NCBI GenBank assembly: GCA_963383645.1
Contig: OY726579.1
Location: forward strand, 1,396,001 to 1,460,000
Length of the DNA stretch: 64,000 bases
Direction of reading: 5' to 3'
Origin: Muscardinus avellanarius
Lineage: Eukaryota; Chordata; Mammalia; Rodentia; Gliridae
The notes under the pieces were generated by a model that was not told the DNA's origin, ran no database searches, and saw nothing but the letters and a program-made list of their open reading frames with translations. Every line of letters begins with the position of its first letter. Positions within the stretch are counted from its first letter, which is position 1. A program made the position numbers and the translations under genes. This document shows positions 49,095-60,255 of this stretch, piece after piece.

Positions 49095-49319
49095 GCTAGC
49101 GGGTGTTGTGACACACACCTGGAATCCCAGTACTTGGGAGGCTGGGACAGGAAGATAACAGGTTCGAGGCCAGCCTTGGTAACTTAGTGAGACTCTCGGC
49201 AACCTAGCAAGGCCCTGTTTCCAAATATAAAAAAAATAAAAAATGGCTGAGAGTGTGTCTCAGAGGTAGAAGACCCCTGTTTTCAACTCCTAGTACCACA
49301 CACACACACACACACACAA
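49095..49319 (+). mobile_element. Older SINE with (CA)n tail
   Basis: GCTAGCGGGTGTTGTGACAC to CAACTCCTAGTACC, (CA)n 49298-49319. Confidence 0.85.
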
Positions 49320-50350
49320 ATATGAGTCTGGACTCGGTAAGGAAACTAAATAAATGTCATACCAGCCACTATTTCTTCCTCCTACGTAGACATCAATGGT
49401 CAATCACAACAGACTTTTTCCATGAAGTCGAAATGTAGCCCCAGAATTCTCAGCCTAAGATAACAGGACCACACCCGCTGACTGTGCTCGGGAATCCAGT
49501 TATCAAACCCTTACGGACATGATCAAAAATAGGCCTTCAATTCCAAACTTCCACGGTCTCATGACCTACTAAAAATTAATATTCTTTTTGATGGCTCCAA
49601 ACCATAACGTGATCTTGAAGTGCGTTCAGCGCCACCAAGGAAAAAATGACATTCTATTCGCCTATTTTCAGAGTTCTTCACTGCACTGTCAGTCTTTGCA
49701 AAAAAAGATAGTTCAAGCACGGTGTTCATTTAACCCAATTTGGCCGAGGTGCATATTTTTAATTTCTAGGAAGTCCTCTGGTCCCTTACAAGGATGGAGA
49801 GGATATCAGATCATATAATGAATGTGTTTGCGTTTCAATATTCTTTGAAAAGTGTCCTCAACCTAGAAGTGAAATTTTGTTTTCATTTTGTCACCAAAAA
49901 GTTGGGATTACAAACTCCATTTTGTTTACTCTTAGCGGACATAAACTTGAACCTCGGGGATAATCTTTGAGACTGAAGGTTGGGACCAGGTCGTCCATGG
50001 GGCCAGCCTTGGAGCTCTCTATAATGAAACACAATCCAAGTTCTAGCGATCAAAGGAGACAGAGCCAGGGCGCAGGAATCACTAAATAAGGCTGAAAACT
50101 TGTCTGTGCCCCTGGGATAATCCCTTTAACTTTTGGGGCTGTTTCCAATGGCATAACTCTGGGGATAGACCAGATGTTCCTAACATTTTCCCCAGCTCTA
50201 ACATTTTAGATGGTGTCCAATAAATGTCTGATAGTTGATCAAACAAACCGGAGTGGGTACTGCAATTATCCAGATAATTGCAGCCAAAATGGATTCTGGC
50301 CCCTTCCTCCCTCCCTTCCTTTCTTCCTTTATTTCTTTATTTTTTTAAAA
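49320..50350. other. SINE-free intergenic kilobase
   Basis: Unique-looking DNA with no recognisable gene; a 76-codon plus frame at 49588 is unsupported. Long repeat-free runs are rare in this half of the window. Confidence 0.45.
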
Positions 50351-50356
50351 TTTTGT

Positions 50357-50560
50357 TGTTGTATTGGGGATTGAGCCCAGAAGCACTTTACCTGTAACCT
50401 ACACCCCCAGCCTTTTAATTTTTTTTGTTTTGTTTTGAAACAGGGTCCTCCTAGGATGCTCAGTCTTTCCAAGTTCTGATGCTGCCCTCAAACCTGCGAT
50501 CCTCCTGTCTCAGCTTCCCAAGCACTGAGATTACAGACGTACGCCATCATGCCCAATTTC
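50357..50560 (-). mobile_element. Older SINE
   Basis: TTGTATTGGGGATTGAGCCC to CATCATGCCCAATT. Confidence 0.82.
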
Positions 50561-50626
50561 TAGACCACTTTAAAGTAGAGGCTGCACTTATTATTTTGAG
50601 ATGAATGCAAAATTATATGTTGGGTC

Positions 50627-50824
50627 GCTGGGCGTGGTGGCGCACGCTTGTCATCCCCGCGCTTGGGAGGCGGAGACAGGAGGATCGGGCAGGTTCGAAG
50701 CCAGCCGCGCACGCTGGCTTAGGAGACCCTGTTTCCAAATAAAAAAGTATAAAAAATAGGTCTGGGAGTGTAGCCCGGAGGTACAAGGGCTTCCAGGAAC
50801 CCCAGTACCACCAAAAAAAAAAAA
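50627..50824 (+). mobile_element. Very young SINE with perfect duplication
   Basis: AATTATATGTTGGGTC at 50611-50626 and 50825-50840. The body has a small internal tandem (GCCGCGCACGCTGG). Confidence 0.95.
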
Positions 50825-51055
50825 AATTATATGTTGGGTCTTAGATTTCAGATGCTTTTTCTATCTTCTCTCCCCCGAATTCATGAAAACTCTCTAGTTT
50901 GTTTATTAAGACTTTAGAAGGTGACCTATCAGGTTTGTTTGGTTTTGTTGGTAGTGAAAAGTGAACCCAGGGTATGAATGAGGAAAGCCCATCTTTTTAC
51001 TACCTAGGAGGAGGCACGCAAGGAAATATCAAGATTAAAAATAATGCTAAATAAG

Positions 51056-51240
51056 CCGGGCGCGGTGGCGCACGCTTGTCATCCCCGCGCTTGGGAGGCG
51101 GAGACAGGAGGATCGCACAGGTTCGAAGCCAGCCACGCGCGCTGGCTTAAGAGACCCTGTTTCCAAAAATAAAAAATAGGTCTGGGAGTGTAGCCCGGAG
51201 GTAGAAGGGCTTCCAGGAACCCCAGTACCACCCCCCAAAA
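51056..51240 (+). mobile_element. Very young SINE
   Basis: AATAATGCTAAATAA flanks both sides (51039 and 51244). It carries the same GCCACGCGCGCTGG variant as the copies at 50627 and 60993. Confidence 0.94.
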
Positions 51241-51269
51241 AATAATAATGCTAAATAATAGGCAGAAAC

Positions 51270-51350
51270 TCCAGGGTCTTGGAGATGCCCCGATTACATC
51301 TCTTCTTTTACAGATGAGGAAATGGGGTCCCAGCCCGTGCATGGCTAGTT
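51270..51350 (-). mobile_element. MIR fragment
   Basis: TTTTACAGATGAGGAAATGG is the reverse of the MIR core; flanks have decayed. Confidence 0.6.
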
Positions 51351-51890
51351 CAAGATGGACCAAAGAGCGGCCCCAGGCATCCAGCTTTGCTGGCCTCTAA
51401 CCAAGGCGTCTCTTCCACCTGTAACGCCTCTAATTGAGCTCTCGCTGTACAGGAACCTTTTTTTTTTTCTTGGTTTTGAAGACCATCGGCAGAAGTCTCT
51501 ATTCGACTTGGAAGAATCGTTTTGGATGGGAACAGAAGTTTGTTAAAAGGTTTGTAGATGAAATGTCGAGATGGTTTGCCATTTTACAAAAGAATCATGT
51601 TGAATCCCAAGTGACAAAACGACTCTGTGGCCAAAGGCAGGTGGTATTTAAGTATAGGTCACACGAATGGTGGGACCGGGGGCGGACGGTGGATCGGATA
51701 TTTAAGAATAAGTTCAGAGAATCTTTGGACCTTGGAAACGTTACAATCCTACCTCCTACTCCTGCTTCTTCTGAGTCTGTGATTCTACCTAGATAACCAG
51801 CCATCACCCACACCTATATATTACTCAGTACACACAGATCATGTGTCAGACACACTAGGGAGATACTGGTGATTAAAACACAGTCCTTGT
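51350..51890. other. SINE-free intergenic DNA
   Basis: A 120-codon plus frame (51434-51796) exists but has no recognisable similarity, no clear promoter and no splice context. Confidence 0.4.
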
Positions 51891-51892
51891 TT

Positions 51893-52438
51893 ATTCTTTT
51901 GTGCTACTGGAAGGTTGAATCCCAGAGCATTCTCCTTCCAAGCTACACCCCTCAACCCCTATTTTATTTTTTATTTCAAGACAAGGTCTGACGAGGTTGC
52001 AGAGGGTCTTGCTACATTGCTGAGGCTGTCCTTCACCCTGTGAGCCTCCTGTTTCAGCCTCCCAAGTACTGAAATGACAGACATGAACCCCCATACCAGT
52101 TAGTTTTTGCTCTTATAGGGCTGGAAGTAGTAGATGGGCTTTTGCAAAGCGTCTTCTGGGGTTTGTGTGTATAAGAATCACCAGAGCTCTGTCTCCTATG
52201 TATATGCAGGGCAAAAGGAAGTGGTATTGGGACTCTGTACGGGTTTTTGTTTTTTTTTTTGTACTGAGGATTGAACCCAGGGATATCCCACCTCTGAAAT
52301 ATACCCTCAGCCCATTTTTTAAATTTATTTTTAAATTTTGAAACAGGGTCTAAGTTACTGATGCTGGCCTCAAACCTGCAATCTTCCTGTCTCAACTTCC
52401 AAGCACTGGGATTATAGGTGTGGGTTACCATGCCTAGC
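51893..52438 (-). mobile_element. Two older SINEs
   Basis: 51893-52105 (GTGCTACTGGAAGGTTGAAT to CCATACCAGT) and 52257-52438 (TTTGTACTGAGGATTGAACC to CATGCCTAGC). Confidence 0.83.
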
Positions 52439-52445
52439 TTAGACT

Positions 52446-52479
<34 letters not shown>

Positions 52480-52640
52480 CAACAACAATAATAAAAATTA
52501 ATAATTAATATTATCATTAATTATTATATAATTATATAATTATATAATATATAATTATATATTATATAATAAAATTATTATATAATAACAAATAATTAAT
52601 AATAAATTATTATTATTATTAATTATAATTATTGTTATTA
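52446..52640. repeat. (TAA)n and AT-rich palindromic tract
   Basis: TAA units, AAC interruptions, then TATAATTATATAATATATAA-type text with internal dyads, ending (TTA)n. Confidence 0.85.
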
Positions 52641-52644
52641 TTGC

Positions 52645-53012
52645 AGGTCTGGGGATGGAACCCAGGGGCATTCGACCTCCGAGCTACACCCCCTGCCCTA
52701 TTTTTTATTCTTTATTTTGAAACCGGGTCTCACTGAGTTGCAGAGGGCCTAAGTCGCTGAGGCTGGCCTCGAACTGTGATCCTTCAGTCTCGGTCTATGA
52801 AATGTTGGGGTGACCACCATGCCTGGCTTGGACTCTCTCTATATATTTTTGGTGGTACTGGGGTCCCTGGAAGTCGTTCTACCTCCGGGCTACACTCCCA
52901 GACCTATTTTATATTTTTTTATTTGGAAACAGGGTCTCTTAAGCCAGCGCGGCTGGCTCCGAACCAGCGCGATCCTCCTGTCTCCGTCTCCCAAGCGCCA
53001 CCACGCCCGGCT
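52645..53012 (-). mobile_element. Two SINEs, second young
   Basis: 52645-52830 (GTCTGGGGATGGAACCCAGG to CATGCCTGGC) and 52850-53012 (GGTGGTACTGGGGTCCCTGG to CACGCCCGGC), the latter missing the AAGCGCGGGGATGAC segment. Confidence 0.88.
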
Positions 53013-53059
53013 GGACTCAATATTTTAACAAGTCTACTGGGTGATTTAGCATCATTAAT

Positions 53060-53074
53060 TGTGTGTGTGTGTGT

Positions 53075-53122
<48 letters not shown>

Positions 53123-53316
53123 GGAGGTTAAACCGGGGGCATTCTACTTCTGACCTGCACCCCTGGCCCTATTTTTATTCTTTATTTTGAAATAAGAGTC
53201 TAAATAAGTCTCAGAGGGCCTCAGTAATTAGCTGAGGCTAGTTTCGAACCTGTGATCCTCCTGTCTTGGCCTCTCAAGTACTGGAATTATAAGCAGGCAC
53301 TACAGTGCCTGGCTAA
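53060..53316 (-). mobile_element. (TG)n plus older SINE
   Basis: (TG)n 53060-53118 with one TATG break, then ACTGGAGGTTAAACCGGGGG to CAGTGCCTGGC. Confidence 0.85.
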
Positions 53317-53539
53317 TGCCATTCAATTTTAGACCCTGGAGTTATAACAAAAAGCAACTGAGCTGGCAGATCCCCACTTTCATGCTTTTCCCATAATTCA
53401 CTGGGATCCCCAGCAAGGGCTTGGCGATAATGTTGAAAGAAAAGCCCAACACATGCTCCTACCCCTAAAATCATCTGTACACCATTATAATTGGGAGCCC
53501 GTAAACTAACTTCCTCCTTCCCACCCCTTACTTCTGATT

Positions 53540-53945
53540 GAATGAACCCAGCCAGGGGCATCCTACCTCTGAGCTACACCTCCATTCATTTTAATTTTTT
53601 ATTTATTTATTAAAAATTTTTTTTGGTGGTACTGGGGTTCCTGGAAGCCCTTTTACCTCCGGGCTACACTCCCAGACCTATTTTATATTTTTGAAACAGG
53701 GTCTCTTACGCCAGCGCGGCTGGCTTCCAACCTGTCTCCGCCTCCCAAGCGCGGGGATTACAAGCGTGCGCCACCACGCCCGGCTAAAAATTTTTTTTAT
53801 TGGTGTCATTTTTATTTGTATTTTGAAACAGGTTCTCACTAAGTCGCTGAGAGCCTCACTAAATTGCGGAGGCTGGCCTCAAGCCGTGGTCCTCCCATCT
53901 CAGCCTCCAAGGACGAGGGTGACAGGCACACACACCTGGCCACCG
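53540..53945 (-). mobile_element. Old SINE split by a young SINE
   Basis: Inner copy about 53623-53785 with a left-half deletion. TAAAAATTTTTTTT on both sides is its duplication. The outer copy resumes at 53800 and ends CACACCTGGCC. Confidence 0.87.
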
Positions 53946-54380
53946 ACTCGCTTTCTGAATTGAATGAAGTCAACCAAACTCCAAAGCTCCCCAGTGTCAA
54001 ATTCAAGCCAATGTGTAATTCACTTTCCTAGCCTTCACAGTGCTCTCAGACAAATGTCCATCATGACTTGACTAAGCTCATGGCCGAAAAAGCAGACGGA
54101 CGCCCAGCTCTTTGCTGCACGCCTTGAAGTCCACAAGCTAAGCAAATTTCAAGCCTCCCAAGGGCAGGGTTTCCATCAGCTACCCAAACGTCACCTAACA
54201 ACCCAGTAAATCTGGAAAACCTCAAACGTGTGAGTTTCCCAGCTGTTCTCTGAGCTGACTGGTGCTTCTGCGAGGTCCCAGTTTCCTGCTAGAGACCCCG
54301 GCCTGCGCAGGAGGGTCCTGGGGATTGTCGCTGAATAATAGATGCCTCCTTCTGTGCATTGATTTTTAGTAGCGTGCTCT
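53946..54380. other. Intergenic DNA, no recognised feature
   Basis: Unique-looking; no gene recognised. Confidence 0.4.
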
Positions 54381-54396
54381 AAATTATGGCAGCTTC

Positions 54397-54599
54397 AAGC
54401 CGGGCGCGGTGGGCACGCTTGTCATCCCCGCGCTTGGGAGGCGGAGACAGGAGGATCGCGCAGGTTCGAAGCCAGCCGCGCTGGTTTAAGAGACCCTGTT
54501 TCCAAAAATAAAAATACTATAAAATATAAAAATATAAAATAGGTCTGGGAGTGTAGCTTGGAGGTAGAAGGGCTTCCAGGAACCCCAGTACCACCAAAA

Positions 54600-54630
<31 letters not shown>

Positions 54631-54664
54631 ACAAACAAATAAATAAACAAATAAATACATAAAT
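54397..54664 (+). mobile_element. Very young SINE with long (AATA)n tail
   Basis: AAATTATGGCAGCTTC (54381) and AAATCATGGCAGCTTC (54665) flank it. The tail has expanded to about 70 bp of AATA/AACA units. Confidence 0.94.
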
Positions 54665-54691
54665 AAATCATGGCAGCTTCCTAAAATGCCA

Positions 54692-54714
54692 GAGAGAGAG
54701 AGAGAGAGAGAGAG
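54692..54714. repeat. (GA)n microsatellite
   Basis: Eleven GA units. Confidence 0.9.
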
Positions 54715-54827
54715 GTGCTGAGACCAATTTTGCTGGATTCCTTGAGCAAATATCAATTCACTATCAGCAGAGAGGTTTCTATTTTTGAGATCTTTTTTAT
54801 TTAGTATTTGTGTGGCGGTGTGGTGGT

Positions 54828-55020
54828 AGTGTATGGTGCTAGGGACCGAACCTAGGGGCATTCTACCTCTGAGCTATACCTCCAGCCTTTTTAAGTTTTT
54901 ATTTGGAAACAGGGTCTTGCTAAGTTGCAGAGGGCCCCACTGTAATTTGCAGAGGCTGGCCACAAACTGGCGATCTTCCTGTCTCTGCCTCCCAAGTCCC
55001 GCACCACTATGCCCAGCTTA
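54828..55020 (-). mobile_element. Older SINE
   Basis: TATGGTGCTAGGGACCGAAC to CACTATGCCCAGC. Confidence 0.84.
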
Positions 55021-55440
55021 TTTATTATGTCTCTGAATCAACTAAATTTACCTGACAAATATTTATGGAGTGTCTGCAATGTTGGAGCAATGGCTGGCAC
55101 GGGGGACGGGGTGGTACGGTCAGCCACACAGAGGCAACCCCTGGCCTTCGACATTTACTTACTATGTCCTAAAATACAACTGGACGGAAGGAACAAGGGA
55201 TTCGTAATAATAAATAATCTGAAGGACACGAGGAAGAGCTGAAGAGGAGAAAGATGAGGGGAAACTATTCTAGTTTTAGCAAAAACAAAACCACCCATGA
55301 TTATCACATAGGAGCCCCCAAATTTGCAAGCCTGTGTTAATGCATAAAATTCTTGTAAGGGGGTTTGTATCCTATATACATACAACATATTTATATATTT
55401 ATCTAATATATACATAATACCTATGCTATATATGTAATAT

Positions 55441-55442
<2 letters not shown>

Positions 55443-55493
<51 letters not shown>

Positions 55494-55897
55494 GGATCGA
55501 AACCAGAAGCGTTCTGCCTCTGAGCCACACCTCTAGTCCTATTTTATTTTTGATTTAAAAACAAGATCTCATAGCTGGGTGTGGTAGCACAAGCTTGTAA
55601 ACCCAGCACTTGGGAGTCTGAGTCAGGAAGATCACAGATTCAAGGACAGCTTCTGCAATCTAGTGAGACCCTGTTTCAAAATAAAAAAATAAAGCCGGCC
55701 ATGGTGGCGCACGCTTGTCATCCCAGCATTCGGGAGGCCGAAACCGGAGAAGGATCGCGGTTCGCGGACAGCCTCAGCTACTTAGTGAGGCCCTCTGAAA
55801 CTTAGTGAGACCCTGTTTCAAAATAAAGAATAAAAAAAAAATAGGGCAGGGGGTGTAGCTTGGAGGTTGAATGCCCCTGGGTTCCATCTCCAGACCC

Positions 55898-55934
<37 letters not shown>

Positions 55935-55948
55935 TAAAAAAACAGGGC
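55443..55948. mobile_element. (CA)n and three SINE pieces
   Basis: (CA)n 55443-55490 precedes a minus right half (55492-55565). A plus left half (55573-55690) and a full plus copy (55694-55900) follow, ending in a 30-bp A-run. Confidence 0.85.
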
Positions 55949-55979
55949 TAGGAGTGTAGCTTGGAGGTAGTACCACAGA

Positions 55980-56152
55980 AAAGAAAGAAAGGAAGGAAGG
56001 AAGAAAGGAAGGAAGGAAGAAAGGAAGGTAGGTCTCACAAAGTTGCTGAGGGCCTCACTCTATTGCTGAAGCTGTCCTTGAACCTGCTACAATCCTCCTG
56101 TCTCAGTCTCCCAAGTCCTGGGATTACAGGTGTGGGCTACCATGCCCGGCTT
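55980..56152 (-). mobile_element. (GGAA)n plus SINE left half
   Basis: AGAAAGGAAGGAAGG units 55980-56028, then GTCTCACAAAGTTGCTGAGG to CCATGCCCGGC. Confidence 0.83.
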
Positions 56153-56335
56153 ATAGCTACTATATTTCTAATTGCCCTTCATTTTCTAATAAAAATATTT
56201 TACAACAGGTATCTAGCCTATTAACACTCTGTGGAATACCATTGAAATTCATATTTTATTTAACGACTGAAGTAATGAGAAGCCATAATGGCATTTTTCT
56301 GTGAGATTTAGGGCAGGTGCACAAATACACGTTAG

Positions 56336-56350
56336 CCACCAGATGGCGCA
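56336..56350 (+). promoter_or_regulatory. CTCF-like motif in intergenic DNA
   Basis: CCACCAGATGGCGCA matches the CTCF core at 14 of 15 positions on the plus strand, in a short non-SINE stretch (56.15-56.40 kb) next to a (CA)n(CG)n tract. It points away from the promoter motif at 38.3 kb. Confidence 0.5.
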
Positions 56351-56400
56351 GTTGGTGTTTACAGGAAATGCCAGGGGAAAAGATCATCTTTGAGGAATTG

Positions 56401-56401
<1 letters not shown>

Positions 56402-56459
<58 letters not shown>

Positions 56460-56462
56460 GCG
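56402..56462. repeat. (CA)n(CG)n alternating tract
   Basis: CA units run straight into nine CG units, all purine-pyrimidine alternating. Confidence 0.93.
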
Positions 56463-56790
56463 CCACATTTTCTATTTCTTTCACATTTTTTAGTGAAAGG
56501 CAAAATGAGAACGGATGAGAAAAAAAAAGAATTTTAAAAAATTAAAATACTTTTACCCAAAACATGTCTATAAAAACTGACTGGGCTCGTAGCCTCTTTT
56601 AGATGATCTGACTCCACATGATTACGCTAATGATTCGAATATCTCAATTCCTACAGAGTATCTGCCGCTCAGACAACCTTTTACCTCCTCACCAAACAAT
56701 TAAATTAAAAAATTATACACAATCTGTAAGAAAAAAAATAAAATGAAGCCTTATATTTTGGTTAAGAGCTCTGCAGTTTTGTGTACAATT
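56463..56790. other. AT-rich intergenic DNA
   Basis: No gene or repeat recognised. Confidence 0.4.
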
Positions 56791-56794
56791 TTTT

Positions 56795-57338
56795 TTTTTT
56801 GGTAGTACTAGAAATTGAGTCCAACGGAATTTTACCTCTGAGCTACACTCCCCAGGCATGTGCCACCATGGCTTCCCACTTTATTTTATTTATTTATTTG
56901 TTTTTTTGTTTATTCATGTATTTGTTATTTTGTGGTGCTGGGTTATGGAATCCAGGGGCATTCTACCTCTATTTTTTACTCTTTATTTTGAAACAGGGTC
57001 TCACTGAGTTGCAAAGGGCCTCATTAAGTAGCTGAGGCTGCCTGCAAACTGCAGTCCTCCTGTCTCAGCCTCCCAAATGCTGGGATTATAAGTGTGTGCC
57101 ACCATGCCCAGCACCCCACTTAATTTTTATTTTTTTGGTGGTATTGGGGGTGGAACTCAGGTGCTTCCTACCTCTGGGCTATACTCCCAGACCTGTTTTA
57201 TATTTTATTTAGAAACAGGGTCTCACTAGGTTGCTAAGAGCCTCCCTACGTAGCTGAGGCTGGCTTCGAACCCGTGCGATCCTCCTGTCTCGGCCTCCCA
57301 AGAGCGGGGATTACAAGCGTGCGCCACCACGCTCAGCA
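56795..57338 (-). mobile_element. Three SINE pieces
   Basis: A right-half scrap (56795-56860), a copy at 56930-57110, and a younger copy at 57136-57338. CAGCACCCCACTTAATTTTT on both sides of the last one is its duplication. Confidence 0.88.
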
Positions 57339-57339
57339 C

Positions 57340-57760
57340 CCCACTTAATTTTTAAATCACTGCCTATATACTTTCCCAACCTCTTCCAATGTGGTTTTTT
57401 TTGACTTTATTAATGTGCACACAGCTACTTTGGTGAGGAAGAGGAGGAATAGCAGAGTGAATGCTGGGTAGAGAGGCTAGAAGAGGCTGGGAGGACTCAG
57501 CCCTGAACTCGCCTCCTCTCCCAAGACTGTCAGGCCTGCAAAAGCTGCCCGGTGGTAGCATGATCAGAAATAACAGTAGTATTATAACAATATATTTTGG
57601 TCTCTTTAGTGCTATTTACCTTAAATCCAATGTTGTTAACAAAAAATAAGTCATGCTCTCTAAACTTATTGCCATCCAATAATATTATTTTCCTTACATT
57701 ATTCTTACTTAGGTTCACCAGAATTTTTTTCTACCGTTCTTTTCCTATCAAGGATTCTAA
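57340..57760. other. Intergenic DNA, no recognised feature
   Basis: No gene recognised. Confidence 0.4.
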
Positions 57761-57762
57761 GC

Positions 57763-57955
57763 CAGGCATGGTGGCGCAGACTTGTCATCCCAGTACTTTG
57801 GTGGTTGAGATAGGAAGATCAAAGGTTCAGGGTCAGCCCAGGAGCTTAGAAAGGCCTTCCACAACTTAGTGAGACCCTGCTTCCAAATTAAAAAAAAAAT
57901 AAATAGGACAGAGGATGCAGCTCAGAGGTAGAATACCCTTGGGTTCGATCCCCAT
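57763..57955 (+). mobile_element. Older SINE
   Basis: GCCAGGCATGGTGGCGCAGA to GGTTCGATCCCCATTAAC, then a (CT)n stretch. Confidence 0.85.
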
Positions 57956-57957
57956 TA

Positions 57958-58220
57958 ACTATCTCTCACTATCTCCCTCTCTCTCTCTCTTTCTCTCTCT
58001 CTCCTCTCTTCTTCCTTTTATTCTCTCCTCTCTCCTCCCTCCAACACTCCTCCTCCTCCTTCTCTTTTCTCCTCCTCCTCCTCCTCCTCCTCCTCCTCCT
58101 CCTCCTCCTCCTCCTCCTCCTCCTCCTCCTCCTCCCCTTCTTCTTCTTCTTCTTCTTCTTCTTCTTCTTCTTCTTCTTCTTCTTCTTCTTCTTCTTCTTC
58201 TTCTTCTCCCCCCCCCCCTC
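57958..58220. repeat. (CT)n, (CTC)n and (CTT)n block
   Basis: Impure CT, then about 19 CTC units (58077-58136) and about 23 TTC units (58139-58207), then a C-run. This is one strand-asymmetric polypyrimidine tract of about 250 bp. Confidence 0.95.
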
Positions 58221-58221
58221 T

Positions 58222-58600
58222 CTGATTGAGGAAGAAAACAGTTCAAATAATGCTATGCCTAAAGGCACCAGCCTGCTAGAATTTTCCCTTCTCTGAAACC
58301 ACAAAGCACCAACATCTCTGTATTTATGACAATGCCTCCTACCAGACCCTTCCAGGACAGTGCAGGCCTGTGTTCTCCACAATGCTCCAACCACAGAGGG
58401 GCACCCAGTAACCCAACATGCTAAGGAGGGATTAGAAACCGCACCCGTTCAACCCAGCCGGCATTTATCCACTTGACCTCATTTAGGTCCTCTGTAGCCC
58501 GACTCCTCCCCTCCCCTGGCTGCATAGTAATGATGGGACCGCCCCAGACTGTACAGGGGCTCTCTCTTCTGCCAACAGGGCCCCTTTCAGGCTCACACTG
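58222..58600. other. Intergenic DNA between two tandem repeats
   Basis: No gene recognised. Text such as GGGACCGCCCCAGACTG may be old retroviral or repeat-derived; not assignable. Confidence 0.35.
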
Positions 58601-58602
58601 AC

Positions 58603-58980
58603 TTTCTCTTTCTGCTGTTGACCTGTGCCCTTTGCCCTCCTTTGTTTCTCTTTCTGCTGTTGACCTGTGCCCTTTGCCCTCCTTTGTTTCTCTTTCTGCT
58701 GTTGACCTGTGCCCTTTGCCCTCCTTTGTTTCTTTCTGCTGTTGACCTGTGCCCTTTGCCCTCTTTTATTTCTCTTTCTGCTGTTGACCTGTGCCCTTTG
58801 CCCTCCTTTGTTTCTCTTTCTGCTGTTGACCTGTGCCCTTTGCCCTCCTTTGTTTCTCTTTCTGCTGTTGACCTGTGCCCTTTGCCCTCCTTTGTTTCTC
58901 TTTCTGCTGTTGACCTGTGCCCTTTGCCCCCCTTTGTTTCTCTTTCTGCTGTTGACCTGTGCCCTTTGCCCTCCTTTGTC
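58603..58980. repeat. 42-bp minisatellite, nine copies
   Basis: GACCTGTGCCCTTTGCCC recurs at 58620, 58662, 58704, 58744, 58786, 58828, 58870, 58912 and 58954. Spacing is 42 bp except one unit of 40. Copies are nearly identical, so expansion is recent. Because 42 is a multiple of three, long frames are open on both strands. Confidence 0.97.
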
Positions 58981-59289
58981 CTAACCATGCTCATATATGA
59001 AGGTGTCACGACTACTATCATTAATGATGACAGAGGTGGGCTAAAAGTAAATTTTAAAGTAAAGAAAAAATACCTCTCCTTTTGAGGTGCCATGCTGACG
59101 TTCACAAATGCTCTTTTAAATCCTGTTTGGAACAATGGGAAAAAATACAAACAAACAAGCCCAATACAGAATAATATTAAAATTGATAATTTAACCTTCA
59201 AAAGACATGCAGGTCTCTTAGTGACATTTTACTCGGGCAAAAAATGAATGGAATGTAGCTGAGCATGTCAACATGAAAGAGTATGTCAG

Positions 59290-59509
59290 CCAGGCCTGAC
59301 GATGCACGCCTCTAACCCCGTACCTGGGAGGCTGGGGCAGGAGGATCGCGGTTTCACAGCCAGCCTCAGCAACTTAGCGAGAATTCCAGCAACTTAGCGA
59401 GACCCTATTTCAAAATAAAAAATAAAAAAGATGGGTTGGAGTTGTAGCTTGGAAGTAGACCGATCCTGTGTTCATTCCCCAGTAACACACACACACACAC
59501 ACACACACG
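59290..59509 (+). mobile_element. Older SINE with (CA)n tail
   Basis: GCCAGGCCTGACGATGCACG to TTCCCCAGTAACA; the phrase CAACTTAGCGAGA is doubled inside. (CA)n 59487-59509. Confidence 0.85.
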
Positions 59510-59661
59510 CCCCTCCTGGCATCCCAAAACCTTCCCTGGGCCAGAGGTCCTCAAGCCAGAGCCTCGGATGAGCACGGTGTGGAGGGAGGACCAGTGAACA
59601 TGTGCGTTTCCTAGAGCAAACTTTGGCGTTCCCCATTCTGCAAATCTAAATTTTTTTTGAT

Positions 59662-59842
59662 GTGGGTGGTACTGCAGATTGAACCCAGATGCATTCTCCC
59701 TTGAACAGCACTCCCCAGACCTATTTTTTTACTTTGAAATTGGGTCTCCCTAAATTGCTGAGGCTAGCCTCAGACCTGACATCCTCCTGTCTCAGCCTCC
59801 TAAGTACTGGGAAAACAGGCCTGAGCCACCACATCTGGTATT
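59662..59842 (-). mobile_element. Older SINE
   Basis: GGGTGGTACTGCAGATTGAA to CACCACATCTGG. Confidence 0.83.
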
Positions 59843-60250
59843 AGCATTCTCAAGTAGACTTGCTTCTCACATTTAAAGTATCTCATTTAAAAGGCTGTCA
59901 AAATGTCACCTGTTTTGTAGCAGCTGGAAAAAGTCCTGGGCTCGGCGTGAGAGTGACCTTAGACATACCAGTCTTACAGGAATACGTATTTCAAAACGAC
60001 AGGCGGATGATCTTCTCGGCGTCTGAACTTCTAGGTCCTCTCATGTCTCTCACTGTTCTGAAATGTTTGATGTCCAGAATTTTCAGAATTGGAGACACTG
60101 AATATATGTTTTCCAAACCATTCATTATTACATCACCATCCAGGCAGCAAGTACAAGAAAATTCTTTCTTTCATGTAAAGTCTTTAAAATCAGGCCTATT
60201 TTACAAACACGCAAGTAGAAAATTTATAATAAATCCTTGATTCTCTTTTC
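59843..60250. other. Intergenic DNA with a chance frame
   Basis: A 126-codon plus frame runs from 59860 to 60240. It has no recognisable family signature, no splice context and no promoter, so no gene is called. Confidence 0.4.
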
Positions 60251-60255
60251 TGTGT

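Noticed and set aside
51434..51796. 120-codon plus-strand frame
   Set aside because: Starts by a decayed MIR, no recognisable domain, and an isolated frame of this length is expected by chance in 64 kb.
57915..58394. Poly-Pro/Leu and poly-Arg/Lys frames
   Set aside because: Translations of the CTC/CTT triplet block.
58603..58980. CRISPR-like appearance of regular repeats
   Set aside because: Units are contiguous with no variable spacers, in a mammalian genome: a minisatellite.
58593..59201. A 202-codon frame with 14-residue repeats
   Set aside because: Product of the 42-bp minisatellite; both strands are open and a 2-bp deletion in one unit shifts the repeat.
59860..60240. 126-codon plus-strand frame without SINE content
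   Set aside because: No family resemblance, no splice or promoter context; kept only as unexplained intergenic DNA.
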